Shown here: piece by piece, positions 1 to 9,877 of the stretch
Position numbering within the stretch: the stretch's first letter is position 1
Layout of the letters: every line of letters starts with the position of its first letter
Source of the DNA: Aquificaceae bacterium
Lineage (GTDB): Bacteria > Aquificota > Aquificia > Aquificales > Aquificaceae
Direction of reading: 5' to 3'
DNA length: 64,000 nt
NCBI GenBank assembly: GCA_026981975.1
Contig: JALSHV010000015.1
Span: 1 to 64,000 of the forward strand
The notes under the pieces: generated by a model
Databases searched by the model: none
What the model was told of the DNA's origin: nothing
The model's input: the letters and a program-made list of their open reading frames with translations, nothing else
Program-made: the position numbers and the translations under genes

Positions 1-16
1 GGAGGTAAAAAGAGAA

Positions 17-1234
17 ATGGCTAAGGAAAAATTTGAAAGGACTAAAGAACACGTCAATGTGGGAACAATAGGACACGTAGATCACGGCAAATCTACCCTA
101 ACCTCCGCCATAACCTGTATCCTAGCCGCAGGCTTGGTTGAAGGCGGTAAGGCTGTCTGCTACAAATACGAAGAAATTGATAAAGCCCCAGAAGAAAAAG
201 AAAGAGGTATCACCATTAACATAACCCACGTTGAATACGAAACCCCTAAGCGCCACTACGCTCACGTTGACTGCCCCGGACACGCCGACTACATCAAAAA
301 TATGATAACAGGCGCCGCTCAAATGGACGGCGCTATCCTCGTCGTATCCGCCGCAGACGGACCTATGCCCCAAACCCGTGAACATGTCCTCCTCGCAAGA
401 CAGGTTAACGTCCCCTATATCGTCGTCTATATGAATAAATGCGATATGGTTGATGATGAAGAACTCCTTGAACTGGTAGAGCTTGAAGTGAGAGAACTGC
501 TCAATAAATACGAATTCCCAGGTGACGATGTCCCGGTTATTAAAGGCTCCGCCCTCGGTGCACTCCAAGAACTGGATCAAGGACAAGAAGGTAAATGGAT
601 AGCTTCTGTTAAAGAACTCCTTGAAGCTATGGACAACTATATCCCTACTCCAAAAAGAGAAGCTGATAAGCCCTTCCTTATGCCTATTGAAGATGTCTTC
701 ACTATATCAGGTAGAGGAACTGTCGTAACCGGCAGAGTTGAAAGAGGTGTCCTAAAACCCGGTGAAGAGGTGGAAATCGTCGGACTAAGAGATGAACCTT
801 TAAAAACTGTCGCCACTTCCATTGAAATGTTCAGAAAAATCCTTGATGAGGCTCTGCCCGGTGACAATGTTGGTGTCCTGCTAAGAGGTGTGGGTAAAGA
901 TGATGTGGAAAGAGGTCAGGTTCTTGCTAAGCCCGGCACTGTAACACCCCATAAAAGGTTTAAGGCTCAGGTGTATATCCTCTCAAAAGAAGAAGGTGGA
1001 AGACATACTCCCTTCTTCGTTAACTACAGACCTCAGTTCTACTTCAGAACAGCTGATGTGACGGGAACTGTTGTGAAGCTCCCTGAAGGTGTTGAAATGG
1101 TTATGCCCGGTGATAATGTGGAGCTTGAAGTGGAACTCATCGCCCCGGTAGCTATGGAAGAAGGTCTTAGATTCGCCATAAGAGAAGGTGGTAGAACCGT
1201 CGGCGCAGGTGTGGTTACCAAAATCCTAGACTGA
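17..1234 (+). CDS. tuf: Elongation factor Tu
   Basis: Translation has [21 protein letters not shown] motifs; GGAGGT Shine-Dalgarno at window start. Confidence 0.98.
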   Translation: MAKEKFERTKEHVNVGTIGHVDHGKSTLTSAITCILAAGLVEGGKAVCYKYEEIDKAPEEKERGITINITHVEYETPKRHYAHVDCPGHADYIKNMITGAAQMDGAILVVSAADGPMPQTREHVLLARQVNVPYIVVYMNKCDMVDDEELLELVELEVRELLNKYEFPGDDVPVIKGSALGALQELDQGQEGKWIASVKELLEAMDNYIPTPKREADKPFLMPIEDVFTISGRGTVVTGRVERGVLKPGEEVEIVGLRDEPLKTVATSIEMFRKILDEALPGDNVGVLLRGVGKDDVERGQVLAKPGTVTPHKRFKAQVYILSKEEGGRHTPFFVNYRPQFYFRTADVTGTVVKLPEGVEMVMPGDNVELEVELIAPVAMEEGLRFAIREGGRTVGAGVVTKILD

Positions 1235-1247
1235 GGTGCGGATCACT

Positions 1248-1562
1248 ATGGAACAGGATAGGATAAGAATAAGGCTCAGAGCTTATGACTATAAGTTGTT
1301 AGACGAATCTGTAAAAAAAATCATAGAAACCGTTAAAAGAACCGGAGGAGTTGTAAGAGGACCAATACCTATGCCTACTAAAATAAGAAAGTGGTGTGTT
1401 TTGAGATCCCCTCATAAATTTGAACAGTCTCGTGAACACTTTGAAATAAGGGAACATGCACGTATTCTTGATATAACCAGAGTAACTCCTCAAACAATAG
1501 AAGCTCTTATGGAAATAAATTTACCGGCAGGTGTTGATGTAGAAGTCAAAATGAGAGGTTAA
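1248..1562 (+). CDS. rpsJ: 30S ribosomal protein S10 (start moved from 1236 to ATG 1248)
   Basis: S10-like sequence ([20 protein letters not shown]); operon position after tuf; GAGGTG upstream of ATG 1248. Confidence 0.96.
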   Translation: MEQDRIRIRLRAYDYKLLDESVKKIIETVKRTGGVVRGPIPMPTKIRKWCVLRSPHKFEQSREHFEIREHARILDITRVTPQTIEALMEINLPAGVDVEVKMRG

Positions 1563-1565
1563 ACC

Positions 1566-2276
1566 ATGGGAATAGGACTCATAGGAAAAAAAGCAGGAAT
1601 GACGAGAGTTTTTACTGCCGATGGAATTGCGATACCCGTTACCGTAGTGGAAGTTCCTGAAAACTATATAGTTCAAATTAAAACCCTTGAGAAGGACGGA
1701 TATACAGCTCTTCAAATAGGAGCGGTAGAAGCTAAGGAAAAACACCTTACAAAACCACTCATAGGTCATTTTAAAAAACACGGTGTAAAGCTTCTGAAGT
1801 ATTTAAGAGAGTTTAAAGTTGAGAATCCTCAAGAGTTCAAAGAAGGGCAGGAAATAAAACCAGAAGATATATTTTCTTCGGGAGATTTAGTAGATGTAGT
1901 AGGAACATCAAAAGGTAGAGGTTTTGCAGGAACGATGAAGAGATGGGATTTTTCCGGCTTTCCTAAATCCCACGGACACAGATATCACAGAGCGGTAGGA
2001 GCCATAGGAAACAGATCAGACCCCGGTAGAATATGGAAAGGAAAGAAAATGCCTGGACATTACGGAGCGGAGAAGATAAGAGTTCAGTCCTTATTGGTAG
2101 TTGATATTCTGGTTGAAGAGAAAATTCTTTTGCTGAAAGGTTCTGTTCCCGGACCTAACGGTGGACTGCTTGTAATAGAAAAAAGCACAATAGGTTACAG
2201 AAAAAAACAACAACTCAAACAGAAAAAACTCAAATCTCTTGTAGAAAACCTTCTGAAGGTAGGTGAAGCGTCATGA
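1566..2276 (+). CDS. rplC: 50S ribosomal protein L3
   Basis: [13 protein letters not shown] start, [12 protein letters not shown] motif; S10 operon order. Confidence 0.97.
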   Translation: MGIGLIGKKAGMTRVFTADGIAIPVTVVEVPENYIVQIKTLEKDGYTALQIGAVEAKEKHLTKPLIGHFKKHGVKLLKYLREFKVENPQEFKEGQEIKPEDIFSSGDLVDVVGTSKGRGFAGTMKRWDFSGFPKSHGHRYHRAVGAIGNRSDPGRIWKGKKMPGHYGAEKIRVQSLLVVDILVEEKILLLKGSVPGPNGGLLVIEKSTIGYRKKQQLKQKKLKSLVENLLKVGEAS

Positions 2277-2872
2277 AAATAGGTAACGTAGAAGTCAGAG
2301 ATGATGTGTTTAACGTAAAGGTGAAAAAACACGTTTTATGGGAAGTTGTAAAGTGGCAACTTGCTTGCAGAAGACAAGGAACCCACTCTACAAAAACAAG
2401 AGGAGAGGTAGCCTACAGTGGAAGGAAGATACTTCCCCAGAAAGGAACAGGACACGCCAGAAGAGGAGATAGAGGAGCCAATATACTCGTAGGCGGAGGT
2501 GTAGCTCACGGACCCAAACCCAGAGATTATTGGTATCCCCTACCCAAGAAAGTAAGGAAATTAGCCCTTAAAATGGCACTGTCTGATAAAGCGAAAAACA
2601 ATGCTATTTTCATTGTAGATTCCATAAATATTAAAGACAAACCTAAAACAAAAAAAGCCTTGGAATTTCTCAAGAATCTTAAAATTGATGATAAGAAAGT
2701 TCTTATTGTAATACCTGAGAAAGATGAAGTTATCTATAAATCCTTCAGGAATTTGCCGACAGTCAAAATGATAACAGCAGAAGGATTGAATACTTACGAT
2801 ATACTCTGGAGTGACTGTTTAGTTTTAGTCAAATCGGCTATTGAAAAGATTTACAAGAGGGTAGAAACATGA
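2273..2872 (+). CDS. rplD: 50S ribosomal protein L4
   Basis: [27 protein letters not shown] motif; 4-nt overlap with rplC. Confidence 0.97.
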   Translation: MKIGNVEVRDDVFNVKVKKHVLWEVVKWQLACRRQGTHSTKTRGEVAYSGRKILPQKGTGHARRGDRGANILVGGGVAHGPKPRDYWYPLPKKVRKLALKMALSDKAKNNAIFIVDSINIKDKPKTKKALEFLKNLKIDDKKVLIVIPEKDEVIYKSFRNLPTVKMITAEGLNTYDILWSDCLVLVKSAIEKIYKRVET

Positions 2873-3177
2873 GCCAAAGAAAGGCTTATGAGATAATAAT
2901 AAGACCCGTTATTACTGAAAAGAGTAATAGGCTTATGGAAGACTTGGGTAAATACACTTTTGAGGTTGCTCTAGACGCTTCAAAAAGTGAGATAAAGAAC
3001 GCAGTGGAAGAACTGTTCGGTGTAAAAGTTAAAAAAGTAAACACCATGATAGTAAAACCTAAGAAAAAAAGAGTTCTGGGTAGATTTAGACAATACGGTT
3101 ATACACGTAAATGGAAAAAAGCTGTAATAACCTTAGAACCGGGACAGAGTATAGATCTTTTAAATTTCAGTAGTTAA
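2869..3177 (+). CDS. rplW: 50S ribosomal protein L23
   Basis: [24 protein letters not shown] motif; operon order. Confidence 0.97.
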   Translation: MSQRKAYEIIIRPVITEKSNRLMEDLGKYTFEVALDASKSEIKNAVEELFGVKVKKVNTMIVKPKKKRVLGRFRQYGYTRKWKKAVITLEPGQSIDLLNFSS

Positions 3178-3187
3178 GGAGCTAAAA

Positions 3188-4051
3188 ATGGGTGTAAGAA
3201 AGCTTAAGCCTGTCACTAACGGAACAAGACACGCTATCATTTATGATTTTGCGGAAATAACAAAAACCAAACCCGAAAAATCTCTTCTTATATGGTGGCA
3301 CAGAGCAAAAGGAAGATCCCGTCAGCAAGGTAAAATAACTTCAAGACACAGAGGAGGAGGACACAAAAAACTTTACCGTATCATAGACTTCAAAAGAGAT
3401 AAAAGTCTTGTTCCCGCAAAAGTAGCCGCCATAGAATACGATCCCTTCAGAAGTGCCAGAATAGCTCTTCTTCACTACGCAGACGGTGAAAAAAGATATA
3501 TTCTCTGGCCTGAAAATTTAAAAGTGGGAGATACTGTAATATCAATAAGTTACGAAGATGCATCGGCTGGAAAGGAACTTCCCGAAATAAAACCGGGAAA
3601 TGCAATGCCTTTAAAATTTATACCAGTGGGAACTTTCATTCATAACATAGAACTAAAGCCCGGTAAAGGAGGGCAGCTGGTTAGATCCGCCGGAACTTCC
3701 GCTCAGATACTGGGAAGGACAGGGACTTACGTCCAGATCAGATTACCTTCTGGTGAAATGAGACTTGTTCATGAAAGGTGTATGGCAACCATAGGAAAGG
3801 TAGGATTGGCGGAGCACGAGCTTATAAAATTAGGTAAAGCGGGAAGAGCACGTTGGTTAGGTTGGAGACCCCACACACGGGGAACTGCAATGAATCCGGT
3901 TGATCACCCTCACGGCGGTGGAGAAGGTAAAACCCGAGGCAAACATCCAGAATCTCCGTGGGGTTGGAAGACAAAAGGTTTTAAAACCCGTAGAGGGAAA
4001 AAACATTCCGATAGATTTATAATTACACGTAGAGATGGGAGGCCATTGTAA
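3188..4051 (+). CDS. rplB: 50S ribosomal protein L2
   Basis: [33 protein letters not shown] motifs. Confidence 0.98.
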   Translation: MGVRKLKPVTNGTRHAIIYDFAEITKTKPEKSLLIWWHRAKGRSRQQGKITSRHRGGGHKKLYRIIDFKRDKSLVPAKVAAIEYDPFRSARIALLHYADGEKRYILWPENLKVGDTVISISYEDASAGKELPEIKPGNAMPLKFIPVGTFIHNIELKPGKGGQLVRSAGTSAQILGRTGTYVQIRLPSGEMRLVHERCMATIGKVGLAEHELIKLGKAGRARWLGWRPHTRGTAMNPVDHPHGGGEGKTRGKHPESPWGWKTKGFKTRRGKKHSDRFIITRRDGRPL

Positions 4052-4512
4052 TGGGATTTAAAGGTGCATGGAACAAAAGAAATAAACTTATAGAGGATCT
4101 TGAAACCTTTTATAAACTCTATAAGAAGATTCACAGACTTCACAAAAAAGTCAAGGAAGCTCAGAAAAAAGGAGATCCACAACTAATAGAAAGAAGAATA
4201 AAAAAATATGAAGAAGTCTATGAAGAGTATAGAAAATTGGTAGATAAAAAGGCGTGGGTTCATCCCAAGCTTTGGAAAAAAATAAGAGAAATGAACAAGG
4301 CAGGGGAAAGGAAAGTAATAAAAACTTATTCCAGATCCACTACAATAATACCTGAGTTTGTAGGACACACTATAGCGGTTCACAACGGAAAGACCTTTGT
4401 TCCTGTCTATATAACACAGGATATGGTAGGACATAAACTGGGAGAATTCGCACCGACCAGGATTTTCAGAAGCCACCCAGAAAAGAGCGCTAAGGTAGTA
4501 AAGAGAAAGTGA
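4051..4512 (+). CDS. rpsS: 30S ribosomal protein S19 with long N-terminal extension
   Basis: C-terminal half matches S19 ([40 protein letters not shown]); extra ~60 aa helical basic N-terminus. Confidence 0.95.
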   Translation: MGFKGAWNKRNKLIEDLETFYKLYKKIHRLHKKVKEAQKKGDPQLIERRIKKYEEVYEEYRKLVDKKAWVHPKLWKKIREMNKAGERKVIKTYSRSTTIIPEFVGHTIAVHNGKTFVPVYITQDMVGHKLGEFAPTRIFRSHPEKSAKVVKRK

Positions 4513-4521
4513 GGTAAAAAA

Positions 4522-4914
4522 ATGGGACAGATGAGTATAAAAAACAAAAGGGAAAGAGAAGGTTACAGAGAAGGGGAAGCTATTGCTATACTTAGGTATG
4601 CGCGCATATCACCTTTAAAAGCCCGTTTAGTTCTTAAGGAAATTCACGGAAAGGAAGTAGGAGAAGCTCTTTACATTCTTAAAGTGATACCCAAAAAAGC
4701 TGCTCGCATAGTGGAAAATCTTCTCAAGAGTGCCTTGGCAAATGCGGAAGAAAAGGGGTTGGATTTAGATAGCCTGTATATAAAAAAAGCAGTAGCGGAT
4801 AGAGGACCTGTTTTAAGAAAATGGTTTCCAAGAGCGCACGGAAGAGCCACACTTTTGCGCAAAAGGCTTTCTCATATAACTATAGTCCTTGCTGAGAAGA
4901 AAAAGGAGGACTGA
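4522..4914 (+). CDS. rplV: 50S ribosomal protein L22
   Basis: ARISPLKARLVLKEI and PRAHGRATLLRKRLSHITIVL motifs. Confidence 0.96.
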   Translation: MGQMSIKNKREREGYREGEAIAILRYARISPLKARLVLKEIHGKEVGEALYILKVIPKKAARIVENLLKSALANAEEKGLDLDSLYIKKAVADRGPVLRKWFPRAHGRATLLRKRLSHITIVLAEKKKED

Positions 4915-4917
4915 TAC

Positions 4918-5613
4918 ATGGGTCAAAAAACACATCCTGTAGGTTTCAGACTTGGCATTACTAAGGGTTGGGATTCAAGATGGTATGCTCCTAAAAAAGA
5001 ATACCATCTTATTCTTCACGAGGATTTGAAAATAAAGAATTACATAAAAGAAAGATACAAAGTAGCAGGTATTTCAAAAATAGAAATAGACAGAATAGTG
5101 GACAAGCTTAAACTCAGAATTAATGCAGCAAGGCCCGCTATAATCATTGGCAGAAAAGGACAGGAGGTTGAACTTCTCAAAAAGACCATAGAAAAAATAG
5201 CACCGGGTAAAGAAGTAACCATAAACGTAAATGAAGTTAAAGTTCCAGAATTAGATGCCCAACTTATAGCGGAGGATATAGCTCTTCAGATAGAAAGAAG
5301 GGTATCGCATCGCAGGGCGATGAAAAGAGCCATAGATAACGCTCTTAAAGCGGGAGCTAAAGGAGTAAAGGTTCAGGTAAAAGGGAGAATAGGAGGCGCA
5401 GAGTTAGCACGCAGAGAGTGGTTTTTAGTAGGTAGAATGCCTCTTCAAACGCTAAGAGCGGATATAGATTACGGCTTTGCAACAGCTTACACCAAATACG
5501 GTATTCTAAGTGTAAAAGTGTGGATATATCACGGAGACAAACTGAAAAAGAAAAAGGAAGAAATTCTTAAGAAAATAGAAGAGGACTTAGCAAAAGCAGG
5601 ACAGGAGGGTTAA
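4918..5613 (+). CDS. rpsC: 30S ribosomal protein S3
   Basis: [13 protein letters not shown] start, KH region [24 protein letters not shown]-like motif. Confidence 0.97.
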   Translation: MGQKTHPVGFRLGITKGWDSRWYAPKKEYHLILHEDLKIKNYIKERYKVAGISKIEIDRIVDKLKLRINAARPAIIIGRKGQEVELLKKTIEKIAPGKEVTINVNEVKVPELDAQLIAEDIALQIERRVSHRRAMKRAIDNALKAGAKGVKVQVKGRIGGAELARREWFLVGRMPLQTLRADIDYGFATAYTKYGILSVKVWIYHGDKLKKKKEEILKKIEEDLAKAGQEG

Positions 5614-5616
5614 AAG

Positions 5617-6039
5617 ATGTTCCTTCAACCCAAGAAGACCAAATTCAGAAAACAAAGAAGAGGAAGCCTTAAAGGAAAGGCTTCAAGGGGTAACAAGGTT
5701 GCCTTTGGAGAATACGGCATACAGGCTATGGATAGAGCTTGGATCACCCAAAGACAGATAGAAGCTGTGAGAGTCGCTCTTGTAAGAGCCCTCAGAAAGG
5801 GAGCAAAAGTATGGATTAGAATATTCCCCGACAAACCCTATACAAAAAAACCTAACGAAGTTAGAATGGGTGGCGGTAAAGGAGATCCCGAAGGATTTGT
5901 CGCGGTTGTTAAACCCGGCAGGATAATGTTTGAGTTTTCCGGAGTTACCGAAGAAGCAGCTCAAGAAGCTTTTCGTTTGGCTTCCGCTAAGCTTCCCATA
6001 AAAACCAGACTTGTAAAAGCAGGAGGCTTAAGAGTATGA
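5617..6039 (+). CDS. rplP: 50S ribosomal protein L16
   Basis: [41 protein letters not shown]. Confidence 0.97.
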   Translation: MFLQPKKTKFRKQRRGSLKGKASRGNKVAFGEYGIQAMDRAWITQRQIEAVRVALVRALRKGAKVWIRIFPDKPYTKKPNEVRMGGGKGDPEGFVAVVKPGRIMFEFSGVTEEAAQEAFRLASAKLPIKTRLVKAGGLRV

Positions 6040-6236
6040 AAGCTTCTGAATTAAGACAGCTGACCAAAGAAGAACTGGAAAAAAAACTAGATGAAATGAA
6101 AAAGGAACTTCTCAAATTACGCTTTCAACAGAAAATATCGGGATTAGAAAATCCTATGGCTATAAGGAAACTGAGAAAAGATATAGCACGTGTATTAACA
6201 GTTTTAAAAGAGAAAGAGGTGGCTTCCGATGACTGA
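6036..6236 (+). CDS. rpmC: 50S ribosomal protein L29
   Basis: [31 protein letters not shown]. Confidence 0.95.
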   Translation: MKASELRQLTKEELEKKLDEMKKELLKLRFQQKISGLENPMAIRKLRKDIARVLTVLKEKEVASDD

Positions 6237-6516
6237 GAAAAAGTGGCATGAAAAAAGAAAACATCTTGTAGGAGTTGTTGTTTCCGATAAAATGGACAAA
6301 ACCGTAGTAGTTAAAGTGGACAGAAAAGTTCCTCACCCTCTTTACGGTAAGCATATTGTTAAGAGTAAAAAATACCACGCTCATGATGAGAGAAACGAAT
6401 GCAGAATTGGAGATGTAGTTGAAATAAGAGAGACGCGCCCTCTTTCAAAAACAAAACGATGGGTTGTGGTAAAGGTTATTAAAAGAAGTGAAAAAGCAGA
6501 ACACGCCTCTGCTTAG
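6229..6516 (+). CDS. rpsQ: 30S ribosomal protein S17
   Basis: [54 protein letters not shown]. Confidence 0.96.
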   Translation: MTEKKWHEKRKHLVGVVVSDKMDKTVVVKVDRKVPHPLYGKHIVKSKKYHAHDERNECRIGDVVEIRETRPLSKTKRWVVVKVIKRSEKAEHASA

Positions 6517-6535
6517 TGAGCAGTTATCTTTTCTT
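6509..6535 (+). terminator. Possible weak intrinsic terminator after rpsQ
   Basis: CTGCT-TAGTG-AGCAG stem-loop spanning the rpsQ stop, followed by TTATCTTTTCTTTT. Confidence 0.3.
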
Positions 6536-6563
6536 TTAGCTTTCAGAGCCTATTTTAATTTTT

Positions 6564-6770
6564 ATGCTCCGTTATATTATTTACATAGTTGCCGTATTTC
6601 TAATAATTGATCATGTATATACCCATTGGGGACCTCAGATAATAAACAGTCTTGCAAGTAGTTTTATGGGAAGAAAAGTTACCGTAGTAGAGGATTCACC
6701 CTATAAAGAGAGCATTATAGATAAACTCATTAAGGAGGTAAACAATTCAGTTAATAAGTTACGGAGGTAA
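6564..6770 (+). CDS. Small membrane protein of unknown function
   Basis: 68 aa ORF with one N-terminal TM-like segment; followed closely by ribBA. Confidence 0.55.
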   Translation: MLRYIIYIVAVFLIIDHVYTHWGPQIINSLASSFMGRKVTVVEDSPYKESIIDKLIKEVNNSVNKLRR

Positions 6771-6774
6771 ACTG

Positions 6775-7986
6775 ATGGAGGAAAAAATTTTCAGCACTAT
6801 TGAAGAAGCTGTAGAGGATATTAAAAAAGGAAAAATGGTCATTGTAGTAGACGATCCAGATAGAGAAAACGAAGGTGATCTGGTAATGGCAGCGGAGAAA
6901 GTAACACCCGAACACATAAATTTTATGGCTAAATACGGTAGAGGATTGATATGTCTTTCCCTCACACCTGAAAGATGTGAAGAGCTTGATCTTTACCCTA
7001 TGGCTCACAGAAATACAGATCCCAAGGGAACTTACTTCTGCGTGTCCATAGACGCTCACCCGAAATACGGAATCACGACAGGTATTTCCGCTTACGACAG
7101 AGCGAAAACCATACAGCTCGCTATAAGTCCTTCAGCTAAACCTTCAGATTTTGTAAGACCTGGTCATGTATTCCCGCTAAGAGCAAGGGCTGGTGGAGTT
7201 CTGGAGAGAGCTGGGCATACGGAAGCTTCCGTTGATCTTGCAAAGCTTGCGGGATTGTATCCCGCAGGTGTTATCTGTGAGATCATGAAAGAAGACGGAA
7301 CTATGGCTCGCTTACCAGATCTCGTAACCTTTGCTCGTAGATACAATCTTAAGATAATAACTATTGCGGATCTTATAAGATATAGACTTCGGAAGGAACG
7401 GCTTGTGGAAAGAATCGCAAGTGCTCATCTGCCAACAGAATGGGGAGTATTTAAAATACACGCTTACAGGCACAAGTTAACCGCAGAAGAGCAAATAGCA
7501 CTGACAATGGGAGAATGGCGCGAAGAAGAACCTGTGCTTGTTAGAGTTCATTCTGAGTGTTTGACGGGTGATGTTTTTAGATCAATGCGATGTGACTGTA
7601 GATCTCAGCTTGAATCAGCTCTAAATACCATAGCAAAAGAAGGTAAAGGTGTTTTGGTTTATATTCTTGGGCATGAAGGTAGAGGTATAGGTATAGCTAA
7701 TAAAATAAAAGCTTATGAACTTCAGGAAAAGGGGTATGACACAGTAGAGGCGAACGAAAAACTCGGATATCCGCCGGATCTACGGGATTACGGTGTAGGT
7801 GTTCAGATCCTCTTGGATCTGGGAGTAAAGAAAATGAGACTTATGACAAATAATCCCCGTAAGATAGTGGCTCTTGAAGGGTTTGGTCTTGAAATAGTGG
7901 AAAGAGTTCCGCTTCAAGTCAATCCCAATCCGCACAACAAAACCTATTTAACTGCAAAAAAAGACAAACTGGGTCATCTTATATAA
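6775..7986 (+). CDS. ribBA: Bifunctional 3,4-dihydroxy-2-butanone 4-phosphate synthase / GTP cyclohydrolase II
   Basis: DDPDRENEGDLVMAAE and GHEGRGIGIANKIKAYELQ motifs, SECLTGDVFRSMRCDC zinc site. Confidence 0.97.
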   Translation: MEEKIFSTIEEAVEDIKKGKMVIVVDDPDRENEGDLVMAAEKVTPEHINFMAKYGRGLICLSLTPERCEELDLYPMAHRNTDPKGTYFCVSIDAHPKYGITTGISAYDRAKTIQLAISPSAKPSDFVRPGHVFPLRARAGGVLERAGHTEASVDLAKLAGLYPAGVICEIMKEDGTMARLPDLVTFARRYNLKIITIADLIRYRLRKERLVERIASAHLPTEWGVFKIHAYRHKLTAEEQIALTMGEWREEEPVLVRVHSECLTGDVFRSMRCDCRSQLESALNTIAKEGKGVLVYILGHEGRGIGIANKIKAYELQEKGYDTVEANEKLGYPPDLRDYGVGVQILLDLGVKKMRLMTNNPRKIVALEGFGLEIVERVPLQVNPNPHNKTYLTAKKDKLGHLI

Positions 7987-7991
7987 GAACC

Positions 7992-8294
7992 ATGAGGAAA
8001 AGTTTGGAAGATCTTTTAAAACAAATGCTCATATCCGCAAAGATAAGGTTTGAAGGTTATAAGGAAATAATAGAAGATCTTGAGATTACCGAACTCAAAC
8101 ACGATCTCGGAGAATACAAAGAGCTTTTAAAGAAGGAAATTTCACCTCTTACAAAGAAAGCTCTGTTCTCAAGGAATGAAGAACTCCTCAGCTTAGCTCA
8201 GGAGGTAGAAGATATTTACAAAAAGCTTATAAAAATGATAGAAGAGAAAATCGCTCATGAAAGGGAAAGAAAGCGGGGAGAAATATCCCCTTGA
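7992..8294 (+). CDS. Hypothetical helical protein
   Basis: 100 aa charged/helical ORF between ribBA and GGDEF gene, same strand. Confidence 0.55.
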   Translation: MRKSLEDLLKQMLISAKIRFEGYKEIIEDLEITELKHDLGEYKELLKKEISPLTKKALFSRNEELLSLAQEVEDIYKKLIKMIEEKIAHERERKRGEISP

Positions 8295-9510
8295 AGAGTT
8301 TGAACGTTTTTTTGACATATTGGCAATCAGAGATGAATCACAGATAGAACGAGAATTTAAAGGTATAAAGTTCTTAAAATTCTCTCCCATCATAGAAAAA
8401 GCTTTTTTAAGCTTTTATCTTCATAAGTTTCTATGGCAAAAAAGAATTGCTGTCTTAGCGGGTGTTTCTCTATACGCTGTATTTGGAATACTGGATACCG
8501 TTGTTATGCCAGAAGTTAAAGATGCTCTTTGGTTTATAAGATACGGTGTAGTTTGTCCACTTGGAGTTTTATTCCTTCTTATAACTTTTAAAATCCTAAA
8601 TGAAAACGTTATACAAGTCCTTCACTTGTTTCTTGTAATGATTGCAGGTCTGGGAATAATTGCCATGATATACGTAGCACCTCACACAAAATCGCATATA
8701 TACTATGCGGGTCTTATGCTTGTAGTTTTTTACGCCTATACTTTCTCCGCAATGAGATTTTACTACGCGTCAATAAGCGCTTTGAGTATCACCTTAGGAT
8801 ATGTATTCTTAGATATATACTTTGTAAAAACTCCGCAGGAGTATTTTATAGCAAATATTTTCTTCTTAGGAGCTTCTAACTTTATAGGACTACCTGTTTC
8901 CTATTTACTTGAACGTCATATAAGAAGAGATTTTCTCCTAACTATGTTGCTGGCTTTTGAGAAAAAGAAAACGGATAAACTAAACCTAAAACTGAGAAAT
9001 ATATCTTACCTTGATGGTCTTACAGGAGTAGCTAATCGTAGGCGTTTTGAAGAGTATCTAAGTAGAGAATGGGAAAGAGCAAAGAAAAATAAACAGCCTA
9101 TTTCTCTTCTGATGGCTGATATTGATTTTTTTAAACGTTACAACGATATCCTTGGACACTTAGAAGGAGATGAATGTCTAAGAAAAGTAGCTCAGACAAT
9201 AAGCAAACACGTTCGCTCGGGAATGGATTTAGTTGCCAGATACGGCGGAGAAGAATTCGCCATAATTTTACCGGAAACAGACGAAGCTCAAGCTAAGACA
9301 ATTGCTGAAAGAATTAGAAAAGACATAGAAGACTTAAAAATTCCTCATCCTCTTTCCGAAATTTCGGAATACATAACAGTAAGCCTTGGTGTAGCAACTT
9401 TAATTCCACGTAACAATCTTAACAAAGAGGTAATAATAAATATGGCAGATAAGGCTCTTTACAGTGCAAAAAGCAAAGGAAGGAACAGGGTAGAAGTATT
9501 CAACAATTAA
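8257..9510 (+). CDS. Membrane-bound diguanylate cyclase (multi-TM sensor + GGDEF)
   Basis: Several TM segments then YLDGLTGVANRRRFEEYL and RYGGEEFAIILP (GGEEF active-site form). Confidence 0.92.
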   Translation: MKGKESGEKYPLEEFERFFDILAIRDESQIEREFKGIKFLKFSPIIEKAFLSFYLHKFLWQKRIAVLAGVSLYAVFGILDTVVMPEVKDALWFIRYGVVCPLGVLFLLITFKILNENVIQVLHLFLVMIAGLGIIAMIYVAPHTKSHIYYAGLMLVVFYAYTFSAMRFYYASISALSITLGYVFLDIYFVKTPQEYFIANIFFLGASNFIGLPVSYLLERHIRRDFLLTMLLAFEKKKTDKLNLKLRNISYLDGLTGVANRRRFEEYLSREWERAKKNKQPISLLMADIDFFKRYNDILGHLEGDECLRKVAQTISKHVRSGMDLVARYGGEEFAIILPETDEAQAKTIAERIRKDIEDLKIPHPLSEISEYITVSLGVATLIPRNNLNKEVIINMADKALYSAKSKGRNRVEVFNN

Positions 9511-9537
9511 ATTAAATTACATTTTTCTCCTAACCCT

Positions 9538-9864
9538 TTAAGAAGCCTTTGCCCCTTCCTTTATATCCCTATCGGGAACAAGTAGAGAAAGTTCCTTACC
9601 ATCGGAAAGAGCCAATATCATACCTTGAGATTCTACACCGAAGATTTTCTTAGGTTGAAGATTAGCAAGGATAAGTATTTTTTTTCCTTCAAGATCCTTA
9701 GGTTCATAGTATTCCGCTATTCCCGCTACAAGGGTTCTCTCCTCCTTACCAAGGGAAACCTTAAGTTTAAGAAGCTTTTTAGAACCTTTTAACCTTTCAG
9801 CAGATAGAATTTTTGCAAGTCTTAAATCCAACTTTGCGAAATCTTCCAAGGTTATGTTTTCCAT
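9538..9864 (-). CDS. Free-standing tRNA-binding domain, methionyl-tRNA synthetase beta subunit-like
   Basis: LRLAKILSAERLKGSKKLLKLKVSLGKEERTLVAGIAEYYEPKDLEGKKILILANLQPKKIFGVESQGMILA is typical of the MetRS C-terminal OB fold. Confidence 0.88.
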   Translation of the reverse strand: MENITLEDFAKLDLRLAKILSAERLKGSKKLLKLKVSLGKEERTLVAGIAEYYEPKDLEGKKILILANLQPKKIFGVESQGMILALSDGKELSLLVPDRDIKEGAKAS

Positions 9865-9877
9865 AAAAAAACTCCTT

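Noticed and set aside
122-1221. Antisense ORFs opposite tuf (122-586, 637-867, 1039-1221) and similar ORFs opposite ribosomal genes
   Set aside because: Shadow ORFs on the opposite strand of well-supported genes; no recognisable domain or SD
6551-6564. TATTTT 7 nt upstream of the 68-aa ORF as a leaderless promoter
   Set aside because: AT-rich spacer and no -35; too weak to count as support
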